Assembly (NCBI RefSeq): GCF_947632445.1
Contig: NZ_CANRPM010000019.1
Coordinates: 1-45,067 of the forward strand
Length of the DNA stretch: 45,067 bases
From: an uncultured Bacteroides sp.
Lineage (GTDB): Bacteria; Bacteroidota; Bacteroidia; Bacteroidales; Bacteroidaceae
Direction: 5' to 3'
The translations under genes and the position numbers were made by a program. Shown here piece after piece: positions 15,390 through 24,163 of the stretch; position 1 is the first letter of the stretch, and each line of letters starts with the position of its first letter. The notes below the pieces were generated by a model. It was not told the origin of the DNA. It ran no database searches and saw only the letters and a program-made list of their open reading frames with translations.

Positions 15390-17369
15390 ATGAGACGCAA
15401 TGGAAAGCTTTTATGGGCAAGCCTTGTCCTCGTCGGTGCAAGCCTGACGTCCGCAGGGGCACAGACGCTGGAAGGCGACAGCATCGGCGAAGTAACCGTC
15501 AAGGCACGGAAAATGATGTCGAACATGACGGCAGCCTCGCCCTTGCAGGTGATGGACCGCAGCCGGATGGAAAAAATCGGAGCACACGATGTGGCCGACG
15601 CCGTGAGATACTTTTCGGGCGTAAGCGTGAAAGATTACGGCGGCATCGGAGGACTGAAAACGGTCTCCGTCCGAAGCCTGGGTGCCCAGCATACGGGCGT
15701 GTGCTACGACGGCGTCGCCATCAGCGACTGCCAATCGGGACAGATAGACATCTCGCGCTTCTCGCTGGACAACGTGTCCCTGCTCTATCTCACCATCGGA
15801 CAATCGGACGACATCTACCAGCCGGCCAAGCTTTTCGCCTCGGCAGGTACGCTGCACATCGAAACGCTCCGCCCGCAATCGGACGGAAAGAAATGGCAGG
15901 CCGCCGCCCGTCTGAAAGCCGGCTCGTTCGGTACGGTTAACCCGTCGTTCATGTACACCCTGCAACCCGGCAAGAAAACCTACCTATCAACCTATGCGGA
16001 CTTCCTGCGTGCCGACGGAAACTACCCGTTCCGCCTATGGAACGGAGAACACCGGATCGACGAAAAACGAAACAACAGCGACATCCGCTCATGGCGTGCC
16101 GAGCTGAACGCACATACGGCCCTGACCGACCGCCAGGAGCTGAGCGCCAAACTCTACCTGTTCGACTCCGAGCGGGGACTGCCCGGCGGAGTCATCTACG
16201 ACAACACCTACTCCGCCGAGCGGCTGTACGACCGCAACTACTTCGGACAGATAGCCTACGAAAACCGCTTCAGCGACAAGTGGAAACTGAAAGCCGCCGG
16301 AAAATTCAACTATAGCTGGAACCGCGACTACAACGAACCGGCATCGGGAGTGACGGACGACCGCTTCAAACAGACCGAAACCTATCTGACAGCCACATTC
16401 CGAGGAGAACCCGTGCGAAACCTCGCTTTCTCGCTGGCCCAGGACTTCGCCTACAACGACCTGTCTACCACCCTCCGCAACTGCCAGTACCCCGAACGGT
16501 TCAGCTGGCTGACCGCCTTAGCTCTGCGCTATGCGCTCCCGCACTTCACGGCCACCGCCTCCCTGCTCAACACCCACATCACGGAGCGCGTAAAGACCGG
16601 CGAGGCTTCCGACGGATTCAAGCGGCTGTCCCCCGCATTCAGCCTCTCCTGGAAACCATGGAACGAGAACCTGCGCTTCCGCCTCTCGTACAAGGACATC
16701 TTCCGCGTACCGACCTTCAACGACCTGTATTATCTGCTGATAGGCAACGCAAACCTGCGGCCCGAATCCACCCGCCAATGGAACTTCGGACTTACGTGGA
16801 ACCGCTCCTTCTCCACCCTATTGGAATATGTCGGACTTAGCGCGGATGCCTACTATGGCTCGGTAAAAGACAAAATCGTAGCCGTACCGACCATGTTCAT
16901 CTGGAAAATGTCCAACATCGGCAAGGTGGAGACCCTCGGCGCCGATATCAACATGCAGGTCAACCTGCGCTGGGCAACGGGATGGAGCAACAGCCTGCAA
17001 CTGTCCTACAACTACATGCAGGCAGAAGACGTGACCGACCGCTCGTCCAAAGTCTGGCGCAACCAGATTGCCTATACGCCCCGCCATTCGGGAGCCGCCA
17101 ACTGCACACTCAGCACGCCGTGGGCCGACCTGTCATACAGCCTGTTCTATGCGTCCGAACGCTATATCAGCTCGTACAACAGTGACGAAAACCGCATTCC
17201 TCCCTACACGGATCACGGCATCACGCTTTCACGCACCTTCGCATGGAAGACCCGGCAGTTGCGCATCCAATTGGACGCCCTAAACCTGGGGAACAAGAAT
17301 TACGAGATTGTCCGCTTCTACCCCATGCCCGGACGCAACTATAAAGTGACACTTAATTATCAATTTTAA
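15390..17369 (+). CDS. btuB: TonB-dependent outer-membrane cobalamin receptor (BtuB-like)
   Basis: A 659-residue receptor. The signal peptide (MRRNGKLLWASLVLVGASLT) leads to a TonB-box-like segment (GDSIGEVTVKA), a plug domain at about 50-160 (VADAVRYFSGVSVKDYGGIG; GVCYDGVAISD) and a 22-strand-type barrel ending in YKVTLNYQF with terminal Phe. Its size is that of BtuB, not SusC. B12 as substrate is inferred from the riboswitch directly upstream and from the BtuG, BtuF and BtuC genes downstream. A longer frame to 15117 reads through the riboswitch and is rejected. Confidence 0.9.
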   Translation: MRRNGKLLWASLVLVGASLTSAGAQTLEGDSIGEVTVKARKMMSNMTAASPLQVMDRSRMEKIGAHDVADAVRYFSGVSVKDYGGIGGLKTVSVRSLGAQHTGVCYDGVAISDCQSGQIDISRFSLDNVSLLYLTIGQSDDIYQPAKLFASAGTLHIETLRPQSDGKKWQAAARLKAGSFGTVNPSFMYTLQPGKKTYLSTYADFLRADGNYPFRLWNGEHRIDEKRNNSDIRSWRAELNAHTALTDRQELSAKLYLFDSERGLPGGVIYDNTYSAERLYDRNYFGQIAYENRFSDKWKLKAAGKFNYSWNRDYNEPASGVTDDRFKQTETYLTATFRGEPVRNLAFSLAQDFAYNDLSTTLRNCQYPERFSWLTALALRYALPHFTATASLLNTHITERVKTGEASDGFKRLSPAFSLSWKPWNENLRFRLSYKDIFRVPTFNDLYYLLIGNANLRPESTRQWNFGLTWNRSFSTLLEYVGLSADAYYGSVKDKIVAVPTMFIWKMSNIGKVETLGADINMQVNLRWATGWSNSLQLSYNYMQAEDVTDRSSKVWRNQIAYTPRHSGAANCTLSTPWADLSYSLFYASERYISSYNSDENRIPPYTDHGITLSRTFAWKTRQLRIQLDALNLGNKNYEIVRFYPMPGRNYKVTLNYQF

Positions 17370-17385
17370 AATACAACAACAGATT

Positions 17386-18453
17386 ATGAAGAAACATTGG
17401 TTTGAAACAGCCCTATTGGTAATGGCCGCCGCCACCTGGACGGCCTCTTGTGACAATGACGACCCGGTCGAAAACGAAAACCGGCCGATTGAGGTGAAAA
17501 GCGTAGGCGCCTACTTTATAAACAACGGAAACTGGAACCAGAACAACGGCTCCATCCAATTCTACGATTACGAGAAGGGGATTGTCAGCGGAGACCTGTA
17601 CAAGACAGCCAACGGAAAAGGCATCGGCGACGTGCAGGATTTATGTATCTACGGCTCCAAGCTGTACGTGTCCTGCTCGACTTCCTCGAAAATCGAAGTC
17701 CTGAACATGGAAGGAAAGATCATCAAGACGTTGAACATGGAAAACGTGCAGCCCCGTTATCTGGAAGCCGCCGAAGGAAAAGTCTGCTTTACGGCCTACG
17801 ACGGCAATGTCTACCGGCTCGATACCCTTTCGCTCGAAGTAGATAAGCATGTGGCGGTTGGAGACCATCCCGAAGCGCTCGCGTATGCGGCCGGAAAACT
17901 GTACGTCAACATATCCGGCTACGGCACGGGCAATCAGGTGGCAGTTGTCGACCTCGCCACTTTCAACAAGGAGAAAGACATCGAAGTACTGCTAAATCCC
18001 TACAACCAATCGCTGGAGGCCGACGGAAAAGTCTACTTCGTCTCCTGCGGGACCTACGACAATCCGGCCATTCCCGAAGAGGAGCGCGTATTGCAGACTT
18101 TGCAAAGCATCGACCCGGCGACCGGAACCGTGCGAAGCCTCTGCCAGGCCAGCACCATCGCCTGCTACAAGCAGAAGATGTATTGCATCTACGCCGACTT
18201 CTACACGCCCGAAAAGAACGACATTTTCGTCTACGATCTGAAAACCGGGGCCAGAACGTCCCTTATTCCGGTTTCAAATATCGAAAATCCGACCCAAATT
18301 GACGTTGACCCGACTAACGGAGACATCTATATATCCTCCCCGGACTATAGCGGAGCTCCGAGCAGCGTCTATGTGTTCAACAATGACGGAACGCCAAAAG
18401 AAAAACTCACGGCGGGCAATGCGGTAGGCGGAGTACGTTTCTTACAAAGGTAA
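17386..18453 (+). CDS. btuG: Surface cobalamin-binding lipoprotein, BtuG-like beta-propeller
   Basis: A 355-residue lipoprotein: MKKHWFETALLVMAAATWTA then SC, with the lipidated Cys at 22 and acidic residues after it (DNDDP), the surface-export pattern of Bacteroides. The body is a YncE/DUF5074-type seven-bladed propeller with repeated GKLYV / GKVYFVS / GDIYISS strands. BtuG proteins sit on BtuB and capture B12 with very high affinity; the gene's place 16 bases after btuB supports this reading. The assignment to BtuG rests on context and fold, not on a search. Confidence 0.8.
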   Translation: MKKHWFETALLVMAAATWTASCDNDDPVENENRPIEVKSVGAYFINNGNWNQNNGSIQFYDYEKGIVSGDLYKTANGKGIGDVQDLCIYGSKLYVSCSTSSKIEVLNMEGKIIKTLNMENVQPRYLEAAEGKVCFTAYDGNVYRLDTLSLEVDKHVAVGDHPEALAYAAGKLYVNISGYGTGNQVAVVDLATFNKEKDIEVLLNPYNQSLEADGKVYFVSCGTYDNPAIPEEERVLQTLQSIDPATGTVRSLCQASTIACYKQKMYCIYADFYTPEKNDIFVYDLKTGARTSLIPVSNIENPTQIDVDPTNGDIYISSPDYSGAPSSVYVFNNDGTPKEKLTAGNAVGGVRFLQR

Positions 18454-18467
18454 AAACGACTGCGCAC

Positions 18468-19607
18468 ATGAAAAATATGTTCAAACTGGGTGCGTGGATG
18501 CTGACGCTGGCCCTGTCGGGTTTTGCCTGCACGGGGCGCACGGCGCACGAGGCCTCCGAAAAAGGGGAAACACAACGCCTGCGCTACGCCGAGAACCTCA
18601 CGATTATGGATTACCCCGCCTACACGGTGGTGACCCTTCGCAATCCGTGGGACACGCTGAAGACCCTTCATACCTATGTTTTGGTTCCCGATTCGGGCGC
18701 GCTGCCCACTCAGCTGCCGGAAGGGACATTGATACGCACGCCGCTAAGGCATGCGGTGGTCTATTCCTCCGTTCACTGCGGGCTGCTAAGGGAGTTGGGA
18801 GCGGAAAATGCAATCGGAGGGGTGTGTGACGTGAAGTATATCAAGCTTCCCGAACTGCGGAAGGCCGTGCAACAGGGGCGCGTGGCCGATTGCGGAGACG
18901 GAATGAACCCCGACGTGGAGCGCATCATCAATCTGCATCCCGACGCCGTGCTCTTATCCCCTTTCGAGAACAGCGGCGGATACGGAAGGGTCGAAAAGCT
19001 CGGCGTCCCCCTTATCGAATGTGCGGACTACATGGAGACGTCTGCGCGGGGCCGTGCCGAATGGATGAAGTTCTACGGCCGCCTGTTCGGAGCCGAGGCG
19101 AAAGCCGACAGCCTCTTCGCACGCGTCGACAGCATTTATCAATCTCTGAAAGACAGCGCGGAGGCCTCCGCCGTGCGAATGTCTGTTTTCTGCGAGCTGA
19201 AAAACGGTGCGGCGTGGTATGTTCCCGGCGGACACAGCACGACGGGACGGATTTTGCACGATGCCGGAAGCAACTACGCCTTCGCAGACGACGCGCACAG
19301 CGGTTCGGTTCCGCTTGCCTTCGAGACGGTGTTTCAGCGGGCGGGCGAAGCTGACATCTGGCTGATTAAGTATCACCGCCCCAAAGACATGACATATTCC
19401 GACCTCCAAGCCGACTACGTCGCTTACGCAGGTTTCAAAGCCTTCCGCGAGCGACGCGTCTACGGTTGCAACACTGCGAAAGCCGCCTTTTACGAAGAAA
19501 CGCCCTTTCATCCCGAATGGCTGCTGGAAGATTTGATGCAAATCCTGCATCCCGAAATGCAGAAAGGCGGCGCGCGCCGGTATTTCCATGAATTAAAAGA
19601 AGAATAA
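18468..19607 (+). CDS. btuF: Cobalamin ABC transporter substrate-binding lipoprotein (BtuF-like)
   Basis: A 379-residue class III binding protein. The lipoprotein signal MKNMFKLGAWMLTLALSGFA ends in Cys21. The two-lobed fold is marked by HAVVYSSVHCGLLRELGAEN, VADCGDGMNPDVERIINLHP, DAVLLSPF and VPLIECADYMETSARGRAEW. It carries vitamin B12 across the periplasm to the permease. It lies 14 bases after btuG and one base before btuC. Iron-siderophore binding proteins share this fold; the B12 call is from context. Confidence 0.85.
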   Translation: MKNMFKLGAWMLTLALSGFACTGRTAHEASEKGETQRLRYAENLTIMDYPAYTVVTLRNPWDTLKTLHTYVLVPDSGALPTQLPEGTLIRTPLRHAVVYSSVHCGLLRELGAENAIGGVCDVKYIKLPELRKAVQQGRVADCGDGMNPDVERIINLHPDAVLLSPFENSGGYGRVEKLGVPLIECADYMETSARGRAEWMKFYGRLFGAEAKADSLFARVDSIYQSLKDSAEASAVRMSVFCELKNGAAWYVPGGHSTTGRILHDAGSNYAFADDAHSGSVPLAFETVFQRAGEADIWLIKYHRPKDMTYSDLQADYVAYAGFKAFRERRVYGCNTAKAAFYEETPFHPEWLLEDLMQILHPEMQKGGARRYFHELKEE

Positions 19608-19608
19608 G

Positions 19609-20640
19609 ATGAGCAAAGGCTGCAAATATGCGATTTTTCTGATGGGAACCATCCTCCTGCTCTTCGCCGCCAATCTGCTGATTGGGTCGGTGCACATTCC
19701 GCCTGCGGAAGTCTTTCGCATTCTGACAGGCAGCGGGAGCGACACGCCCGCGTGGATTTTCATCGTCCGCGAAGCCCGCCTGCCGCAGGCGCTGACTGCC
19801 CTGCTTTGCGGAGGCGCGTTGTCGGTCTGCGGACTGATGTTGCAGACTGCATTCAAGAACCCGCTGGCCGGCCCGTCCATTCTCGGAATCAATTCAGGTG
19901 CCAGTTTGGGCGTCGCCTTCGTTATGCTGTTTTTCGGAGGCAGCGTGACGGCCGGAACATTCAGTTTTTCTGGTTTCCTATCGGTGTTGGCGGGCGCATT
20001 CGTCGGTTCCGCACTTATCATGGGCCTCATTCTGGCCTTTTCGACCCTTATCAAAAGCAATGTAATGCTGCTGATTACGGGGATTATGATAGGCTATGTT
20101 GCCTCGTCGGCAATCGCGCTGCTCAACTTCTTCGCCACTGCCGAAGGGGTGCAATCCTACCTTGTGTGGGGATTGGGAAACTTCGGAGGCGTCTCGCTAC
20201 AACAAATGCCGGCTTTTGCAACTGTCATTCTGCTTGGGCTGGCCGGAGCGATGGTTCTCATCAAACCGCTAAATGCCTTGCTACTCGGAGAGCGCTATGC
20301 CGAAAACTTGGGAGTGAACACGCGCCGTGCGCGCAACCTTCTGCTTCTTGTCACGGGCCTGCTCACCGCCGTCACCACCGCTTTTTGCGGCCCGATAGCG
20401 TTCATCGGCCTCGCCGTGCCTCACGTGGCCCGAATGTTGCTCGGCACGGCCAACCACCGCCCTCTCCTGCCCGTAACCATGCTATGCGGAGCTGCCGTCG
20501 CCCTTCTTTGCAATCTAATCTGTATTTTGCCGGGCGATGCAGGCCTTATTCCTTTGAATGCAGTCACGCCCGTTCTCGGCGCGCCGATTATCATTTACGT
20601 AATCGTCAGCCGTCGCCGCGCGAAGCCTTTCAACGAATAA
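19609..20640 (+). CDS. btuC: Cobalamin ABC transporter permease, FecCD family (BtuC-like)
   Basis: A 343-residue inner-membrane protein with about ten hydrophobic segments. Family motifs are REARLPQALTALLCGGALSV, LQTAFKNPLAGPSILGINSG, RRARNLLLLVTGLLTAVTTA and CGPIAFIGLAVPHVARMLLG. It starts one base after the btuF stop. Such permeases need an ATPase partner (BtuD), normally the next gene; none is present in the window. Confidence 0.88.
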   Translation: MSKGCKYAIFLMGTILLLFAANLLIGSVHIPPAEVFRILTGSGSDTPAWIFIVREARLPQALTALLCGGALSVCGLMLQTAFKNPLAGPSILGINSGASLGVAFVMLFFGGSVTAGTFSFSGFLSVLAGAFVGSALIMGLILAFSTLIKSNVMLLITGIMIGYVASSAIALLNFFATAEGVQSYLVWGLGNFGGVSLQQMPAFATVILLGLAGAMVLIKPLNALLLGERYAENLGVNTRRARNLLLLVTGLLTAVTTAFCGPIAFIGLAVPHVARMLLGTANHRPLLPVTMLCGAAVALLCNLICILPGDAGLIPLNAVTPVLGAPIIIYVIVSRRRAKPFNE

Positions 20641-20672
20641 AAAGGCACCGCGCACGCTGCGCGCCGCCTTTT
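20640..20672 (+). terminator. Terminator after btuC
   Basis: AAAAGGC (20640-20646), an inner GCGC/GCGC stem and GCCTTTT (20666-20672) form a GC-rich hairpin right at the btuC stop codon. It closes the B12 operon immediately and leaves no space for a cotranscribed ATPase. Confidence 0.7.
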
Positions 20673-20730
20673 CGGAAATGTAAAAATACCTTTCAGTCAG
20701 AAACGTCATTTATATTTTTTAAGAAAGTGG

Positions 20731-21107
20731 AATTTCCGTCGGAAATTCCACTTTTTCATTTCGGAAAGCCCGATTTCCGACGGAATTTTCCCTTTTCCAT
20801 TTTGAAAAGTCCGATTTCCATGTGGAAATTCCCCTTTTCCACTTTGAAAAGTACGATTTCCATACGGAATTTTGCCTTTTCCATTTTGGAAAGTGCAATT
20901 TCCATGCGGAATTTCCATTTTTCCATTTCGGAAAGTCCGATTTCCGTCGGAATTTTTACTTTTCCATTTTAAAAAGACCGATTTCCATGCGGAATTTGTC
21001 CTTTTCCATTTTAAAAAGAACGATTTCCATACGGAAATTGTCCTATTCAGTTTTGAAAAAACCGATTTCCATGCGGAAACATGCCTTTCTGAAAATAAAA
21101 AATATCC
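20731..21107. repeat. Tandem array of about nine 41-42-base dyad repeats
   Basis: Units start at 20731, 20772, 20813, 20855, 20897, 20939, 20980, 21022 and 21064; the last decays. Each unit has two dyads: GATTTCC-(ATGC, ATAC, ATGT, GTC or GAC)-GGAAATT-like, and CTTTTCCATTTTGAAAAG-like. Units with a three-base first loop are 41 long, and those with a four-base loop are 42. Because the period is near a multiple of three, several frames stay open on both strands and encode 14-residue repeats (for example FHFEKYDFHTEF). These are judged by-products. No spacers are present, so it is not CRISPR. Function unknown. Confidence 0.9.
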
Positions 21108-21324
21108 TTTCCGCCGTTAAAATCCGTTTCTTCATTCGGCCTAAAACACGATTTATTAATAAAGTATAAAAATCGACTTGGAGATTTTACTTTTCCGCCC
21201 TTCGCGCATCTAAAGAAATTGAAGACGGAGGACGCGCGGAGGCCGCATGCTATATATAGGTTTGCCGAGGGCCCGCCCGCCGAGAAAACAATGATTTGTA
21301 AAACTTTTAGACAAGGAGAAACGT
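21108..21324 (+). other. Intergenic region before the Spy-like gene
   Basis: No gene is seen. A TAGGTTTG at 21257-21264 could be a -7 box without a matching -33 box. A clear ribosome-binding site AAGGAGA lies at 21314-21320, unusual for this window, where most genes lack one. Confidence 0.4.
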
Positions 21325-21876
21325 ATGAGAACAAGATTTACATTATTTTTAATGGGCGCGCTTTGCGCCGTGAGCAGTCTTTCGGCTCAGCCAAACCAAA
21401 AACAGGGCGAAAATCGGCCTGAAAGACCTAAAATGACGCCGGAGCAGCTCGTGCAGCTGCAAGTCAATCGGAAAGCGACCGAGCTGATGCTGGACGACAA
21501 GACTTCCGCACAGTTTAAAGAAGTTTACACCCGCTACCTGAAGGAAATGGGCGAAAGTTTCATGGGAGAACGTCAGGCGCGCGCCGACAAGGCTCCGAAA
21601 GAGGGCGCGGAGGCCGCAAAGCCTGAAAGAAAAGCTCCGACAGACGCCGAGATTGCCGCGCGCATCGAAAAACGTTTCACACAGGAGCGGAAACTGCTCG
21701 ATATTCGTGAAAAATATTACAACGAACTGAAGCAAATCCTGACGCCGCGCCAGTTGCAGAAGATTTTCGAGAAGCAACCGGCTGCGCCCCGCCGAAACGC
21801 TCCGAACAACTTCCGGCGCATGCCCGACGGACAGCATCCGGCTTCGTGCGCAGGTTGCCCGCAGCAAAAAAAATAG
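21325..21876 (+). CDS. Spy/CpxP-like (LTXXQ-type) periplasmic protein
   Basis: A 183-residue exported, highly charged helical protein. The signal peptide is MRTRFTLFLMGALCAVSSLS, with AQ after the cleavage site. Two helical segments carry the pattern of Spy/CpxP chaperone-like proteins: PKMTPEQLVQLQVNRKATEL (about 34-53) and YYNELKQILTPRQLQKIFEK (about 132-151). Its C-terminus is Pro/Arg-rich and holds two Cys (CAGC). It probably binds misfolded envelope proteins or modulates the sensor kinase encoded 0.9 kb downstream. That functional link is inferred from position only. Confidence 0.65.
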   Translation: MRTRFTLFLMGALCAVSSLSAQPNQKQGENRPERPKMTPEQLVQLQVNRKATELMLDDKTSAQFKEVYTRYLKEMGESFMGERQARADKAPKEGAEAAKPERKAPTDAEIAARIEKRFTQERKLLDIREKYYNELKQILTPRQLQKIFEKQPAAPRRNAPNNFRRMPDGQHPASCAGCPQQKK

Positions 21877-22107
21877 ACACACGGTTGTACTTTTGCATAA
21901 TTAGGTTGAAACACGGGAAAAACGGGTCGCGACAGGCCACGCTTCCCGTGTTTTTTACTTTTTTCGGACAAAAAACACGCCGCGAACCGTGCGCGGACGC
22001 AGGCCGACACCGATTTCTGCGCGTTTCGCTTGGCGCGAGGCCGATTTTTTCTTTTCTTTGCTGCGTGCATCGGGAATTTCCCCGATTTGTACGCCAAATT
22101 TACCGGC

Positions 22108-22785
22108 ATGAAGATATTAGTGATAGAAGACGAACAGGGTTTGCGCGAAACCATCCGCGCGTCCCTTCTGAAAGAAAAATTTGTGGTCGAAACGGCCGCC
22201 GACTACCGAAGCGCGTCCGCGAAAATCAACGATTACGACTACGACTGCATTCTCCTGGACATCATGCTGCCCGGCGGGAGCGGGCTCGACCTGTTGCGCG
22301 AGCTGAAACGCCTGCGTCGCAGCGACAGCGTGCTTATCATTTCGGCGAAGGACTCCCTCGACGACAAGGTGGCCGGGCTGGATTTGGGAGCCGACGATTA
22401 CCTGACGAAGCCCTTCCACCTGGCCGAACTGAACGCGCGCATCAAGTCCCTGATACGTCGCAGACAGAACAACGGCGACACCAGCGTCGCGATGGGAAAT
22501 GTAATTCTTTTTCCCGACAGGCGGCAGGTGGAGGTCGAAGGCAATCCCGTCCAGCTGAACCGCAAGGAGTTCGACCTGCTTTACTATTTCGTTTCCAACC
22601 CCAACCGCCTTATCAACCGGATGAGCCTCGCGGAATCGGTGTGGGGAGACCATATCGACCAAGCCGACTCGCTGGATTTCATCTATTCGCAGGTGAAAAA
22701 CCTGCGTCGGAAACTGAAACAGGCGGGCGCAAGCATTGAGGTGAAAGCCGTGTACGGATTTGGCTACAAATTGACCGAAGCATGA
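22108..22785 (+). CDS. OmpR-family response regulator
   Basis: A 225-residue regulator. The receiver domain (1-115) has the acidic pocket IEDE (6-9), phospho-acceptor Asp51 in ILLDIMLPGG, Thr/Ser switch ISAK and Lys101 in YLTKPF. The C-terminal winged helix (about 130-223) contains LNRKEFDLLYYFVSNPNRLI and the final VYGFGYKL. The ATG overlaps four bases with the kinase gene (ATGA). A longer frame to 22030 is not supported by the family start MKILVIEDE. Confidence 0.93.
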   Translation: MKILVIEDEQGLRETIRASLLKEKFVVETAADYRSASAKINDYDYDCILLDIMLPGGSGLDLLRELKRLRRSDSVLIISAKDSLDDKVAGLDLGADDYLTKPFHLAELNARIKSLIRRRQNNGDTSVAMGNVILFPDRRQVEVEGNPVQLNRKEFDLLYYFVSNPNRLINRMSLAESVWGDHIDQADSLDFIYSQVKNLRRKLKQAGASIEVKAVYGFGYKLTEA

Positions 22786-24053
22786 AGCTGCTGCATTACA
22801 CTTACCGGAAATTAACCCTTTGCCTGCTGATTTTGATGTCGGTTTGGGGAGTTTTATTCTATTACACCATCCTTTACGAATTGCTCGACGAGACCGACGA
22901 CACGCTTGAGAACTATGCGCAAATCATTATCAACAGCGCACTCTACGACGGGCACATTCCCGAAACGGAAAACGACCTCATGAGCTTCTACTTCTTCCAT
23001 CCGCTTTCGGAAAGTGAGGGCGAAAGCCACCGCGACCAGTTTTACGATTCGCTAATCTATGTCGAAAGCGAGGACGAGCACGAGCCGGTTCGGGTTTACC
23101 GCACCGCATTCCGCATGCCCGACGGCCAGTTTTACGAACTGGAGCTGATGATGTCGACCTTTGAACGCGACGATATGGTCAACGCGATTTTCTGGTACCT
23201 GCTGGTTTTGTTTTTGCTTTTGCTGTGCACCGCCTCCGCGGGCACTCGCCTCATCCTGCAAAAGGTATTTCGGCCGATGAACCGCCTGATGGATTGGCTG
23301 CAAGGCCTGCACCCCGACGGCGAAGTCCCTCCGATAGAAAATTCGATGAACATACGCGAGTTCCGCCTGTTGGGCGAAGCGGCTTATGACATGGCAAGCC
23401 GCAGCCACCGGGCTTACGAAGAGCAAAAGCAGTTCATCGAGAACGCCTCGCACGAATTGCAAACGCCTTTGGCCATCGCACGCGGAAAACTGGAATTACT
23501 GGCCGAGAATGACAGCGCGACGGAGGAGCAGCTTAAAGAATTCGATGCAATCTACACGACACTGGGGCGCGCCGTCAAGCTGAACCGCGCTTTGCTGCTC
23601 TTGTCCCGTATCAAGAACGGTCAATACACCGAAACCGAAGATGTATCCCTCGACGAGCTGTTGGACGAAGTGCTTCCCGACCTCGCAGAAGTTTATGCGC
23701 ATAGACAAATCAAGATAGAGCGCGCGCAGGAGGAATTTCCCTTTGTCATTCGCTGCAACCCCTCTCTCGCCCATATTTTGGTTACAAATTTAGTGAAAAA
23801 CGCCCTGCTCCACAGTCCGCAAGGCGGTCGGCTTCTGATTATCACGACGCGCGCCTCGCTCACCCTGAAAAACAGCGGCACATCCCCGCTCGACGCCTCG
23901 AAACTGTTCAAACGATTTGCCCACAGCGCGGATCGCAAGAAGGAATCGACCGGTTTGGGACTGGCCATAAGCGACGCAATCGCCGCCGGCTGTTCCCTCC
24001 GTCTGACATACCGCTGGGAGGAAGGAATGCACGTATTTTCGTTGGTTAAATAA
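22782..24053 (+). CDS. Sensor histidine kinase
   Basis: A 423-residue membrane kinase with two transmembrane helices (about 11-33 and 135-158) around a periplasmic sensor of about 100 acidic residues. The DHp domain has His224 in ENASHELQTPLAIARGKLEL. The ATPase has LVTNLVKNALLHSP (N box) and ESTGLGLAISDA (G2 box); its C-terminus is somewhat short. It pairs with the overlapping OmpR-type regulator. The signal is unknown. The flanking Spy-like and PepSY-like exported proteins suggest envelope stress or a periplasmic ligand. Confidence 0.92.
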   Translation: MKLLHYTYRKLTLCLLILMSVWGVLFYYTILYELLDETDDTLENYAQIIINSALYDGHIPETENDLMSFYFFHPLSESEGESHRDQFYDSLIYVESEDEHEPVRVYRTAFRMPDGQFYELELMMSTFERDDMVNAIFWYLLVLFLLLLCTASAGTRLILQKVFRPMNRLMDWLQGLHPDGEVPPIENSMNIREFRLLGEAAYDMASRSHRAYEEQKQFIENASHELQTPLAIARGKLELLAENDSATEEQLKEFDAIYTTLGRAVKLNRALLLLSRIKNGQYTETEDVSLDELLDEVLPDLAEVYAHRQIKIERAQEEFPFVIRCNPSLAHILVTNLVKNALLHSPQGGRLLIITTRASLTLKNSGTSPLDASKLFKRFAHSADRKKESTGLGLAISDAIAAGCSLRLTYRWEEGMHVFSLVK

Positions 24054-24163
24054 TGCAAAACGGGAGAAACGGGCCGATTTTTCCCATTTTTTCCCAAAAT
24101 GCACCGGTTACTTTGCCAAATAAAAAGCGAAAAGAGAGTATTAACCCTTCAAAAGATATATTT

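Noticed and set aside
19752..20972. A 406-codon frame overlapping btuC in another register
   Set aside because: The btuC frame has all family motifs; this one is rich in Arg/Cys/His as shifted frames are, and runs into the repeat array.
20731..21107. Reading the array as a CRISPR
   Set aside because: Units follow each other directly with no unique spacers, and no cas gene is in the window.
20706..21169. Open frames on both strands across the 42-base array, encoding 14-residue repeats
   Set aside because: They exist because the period is close to a multiple of three. The frame breaks at 41-base units, there is no ribosome-binding site, and the pairing of stems explains the sequence better than coding.
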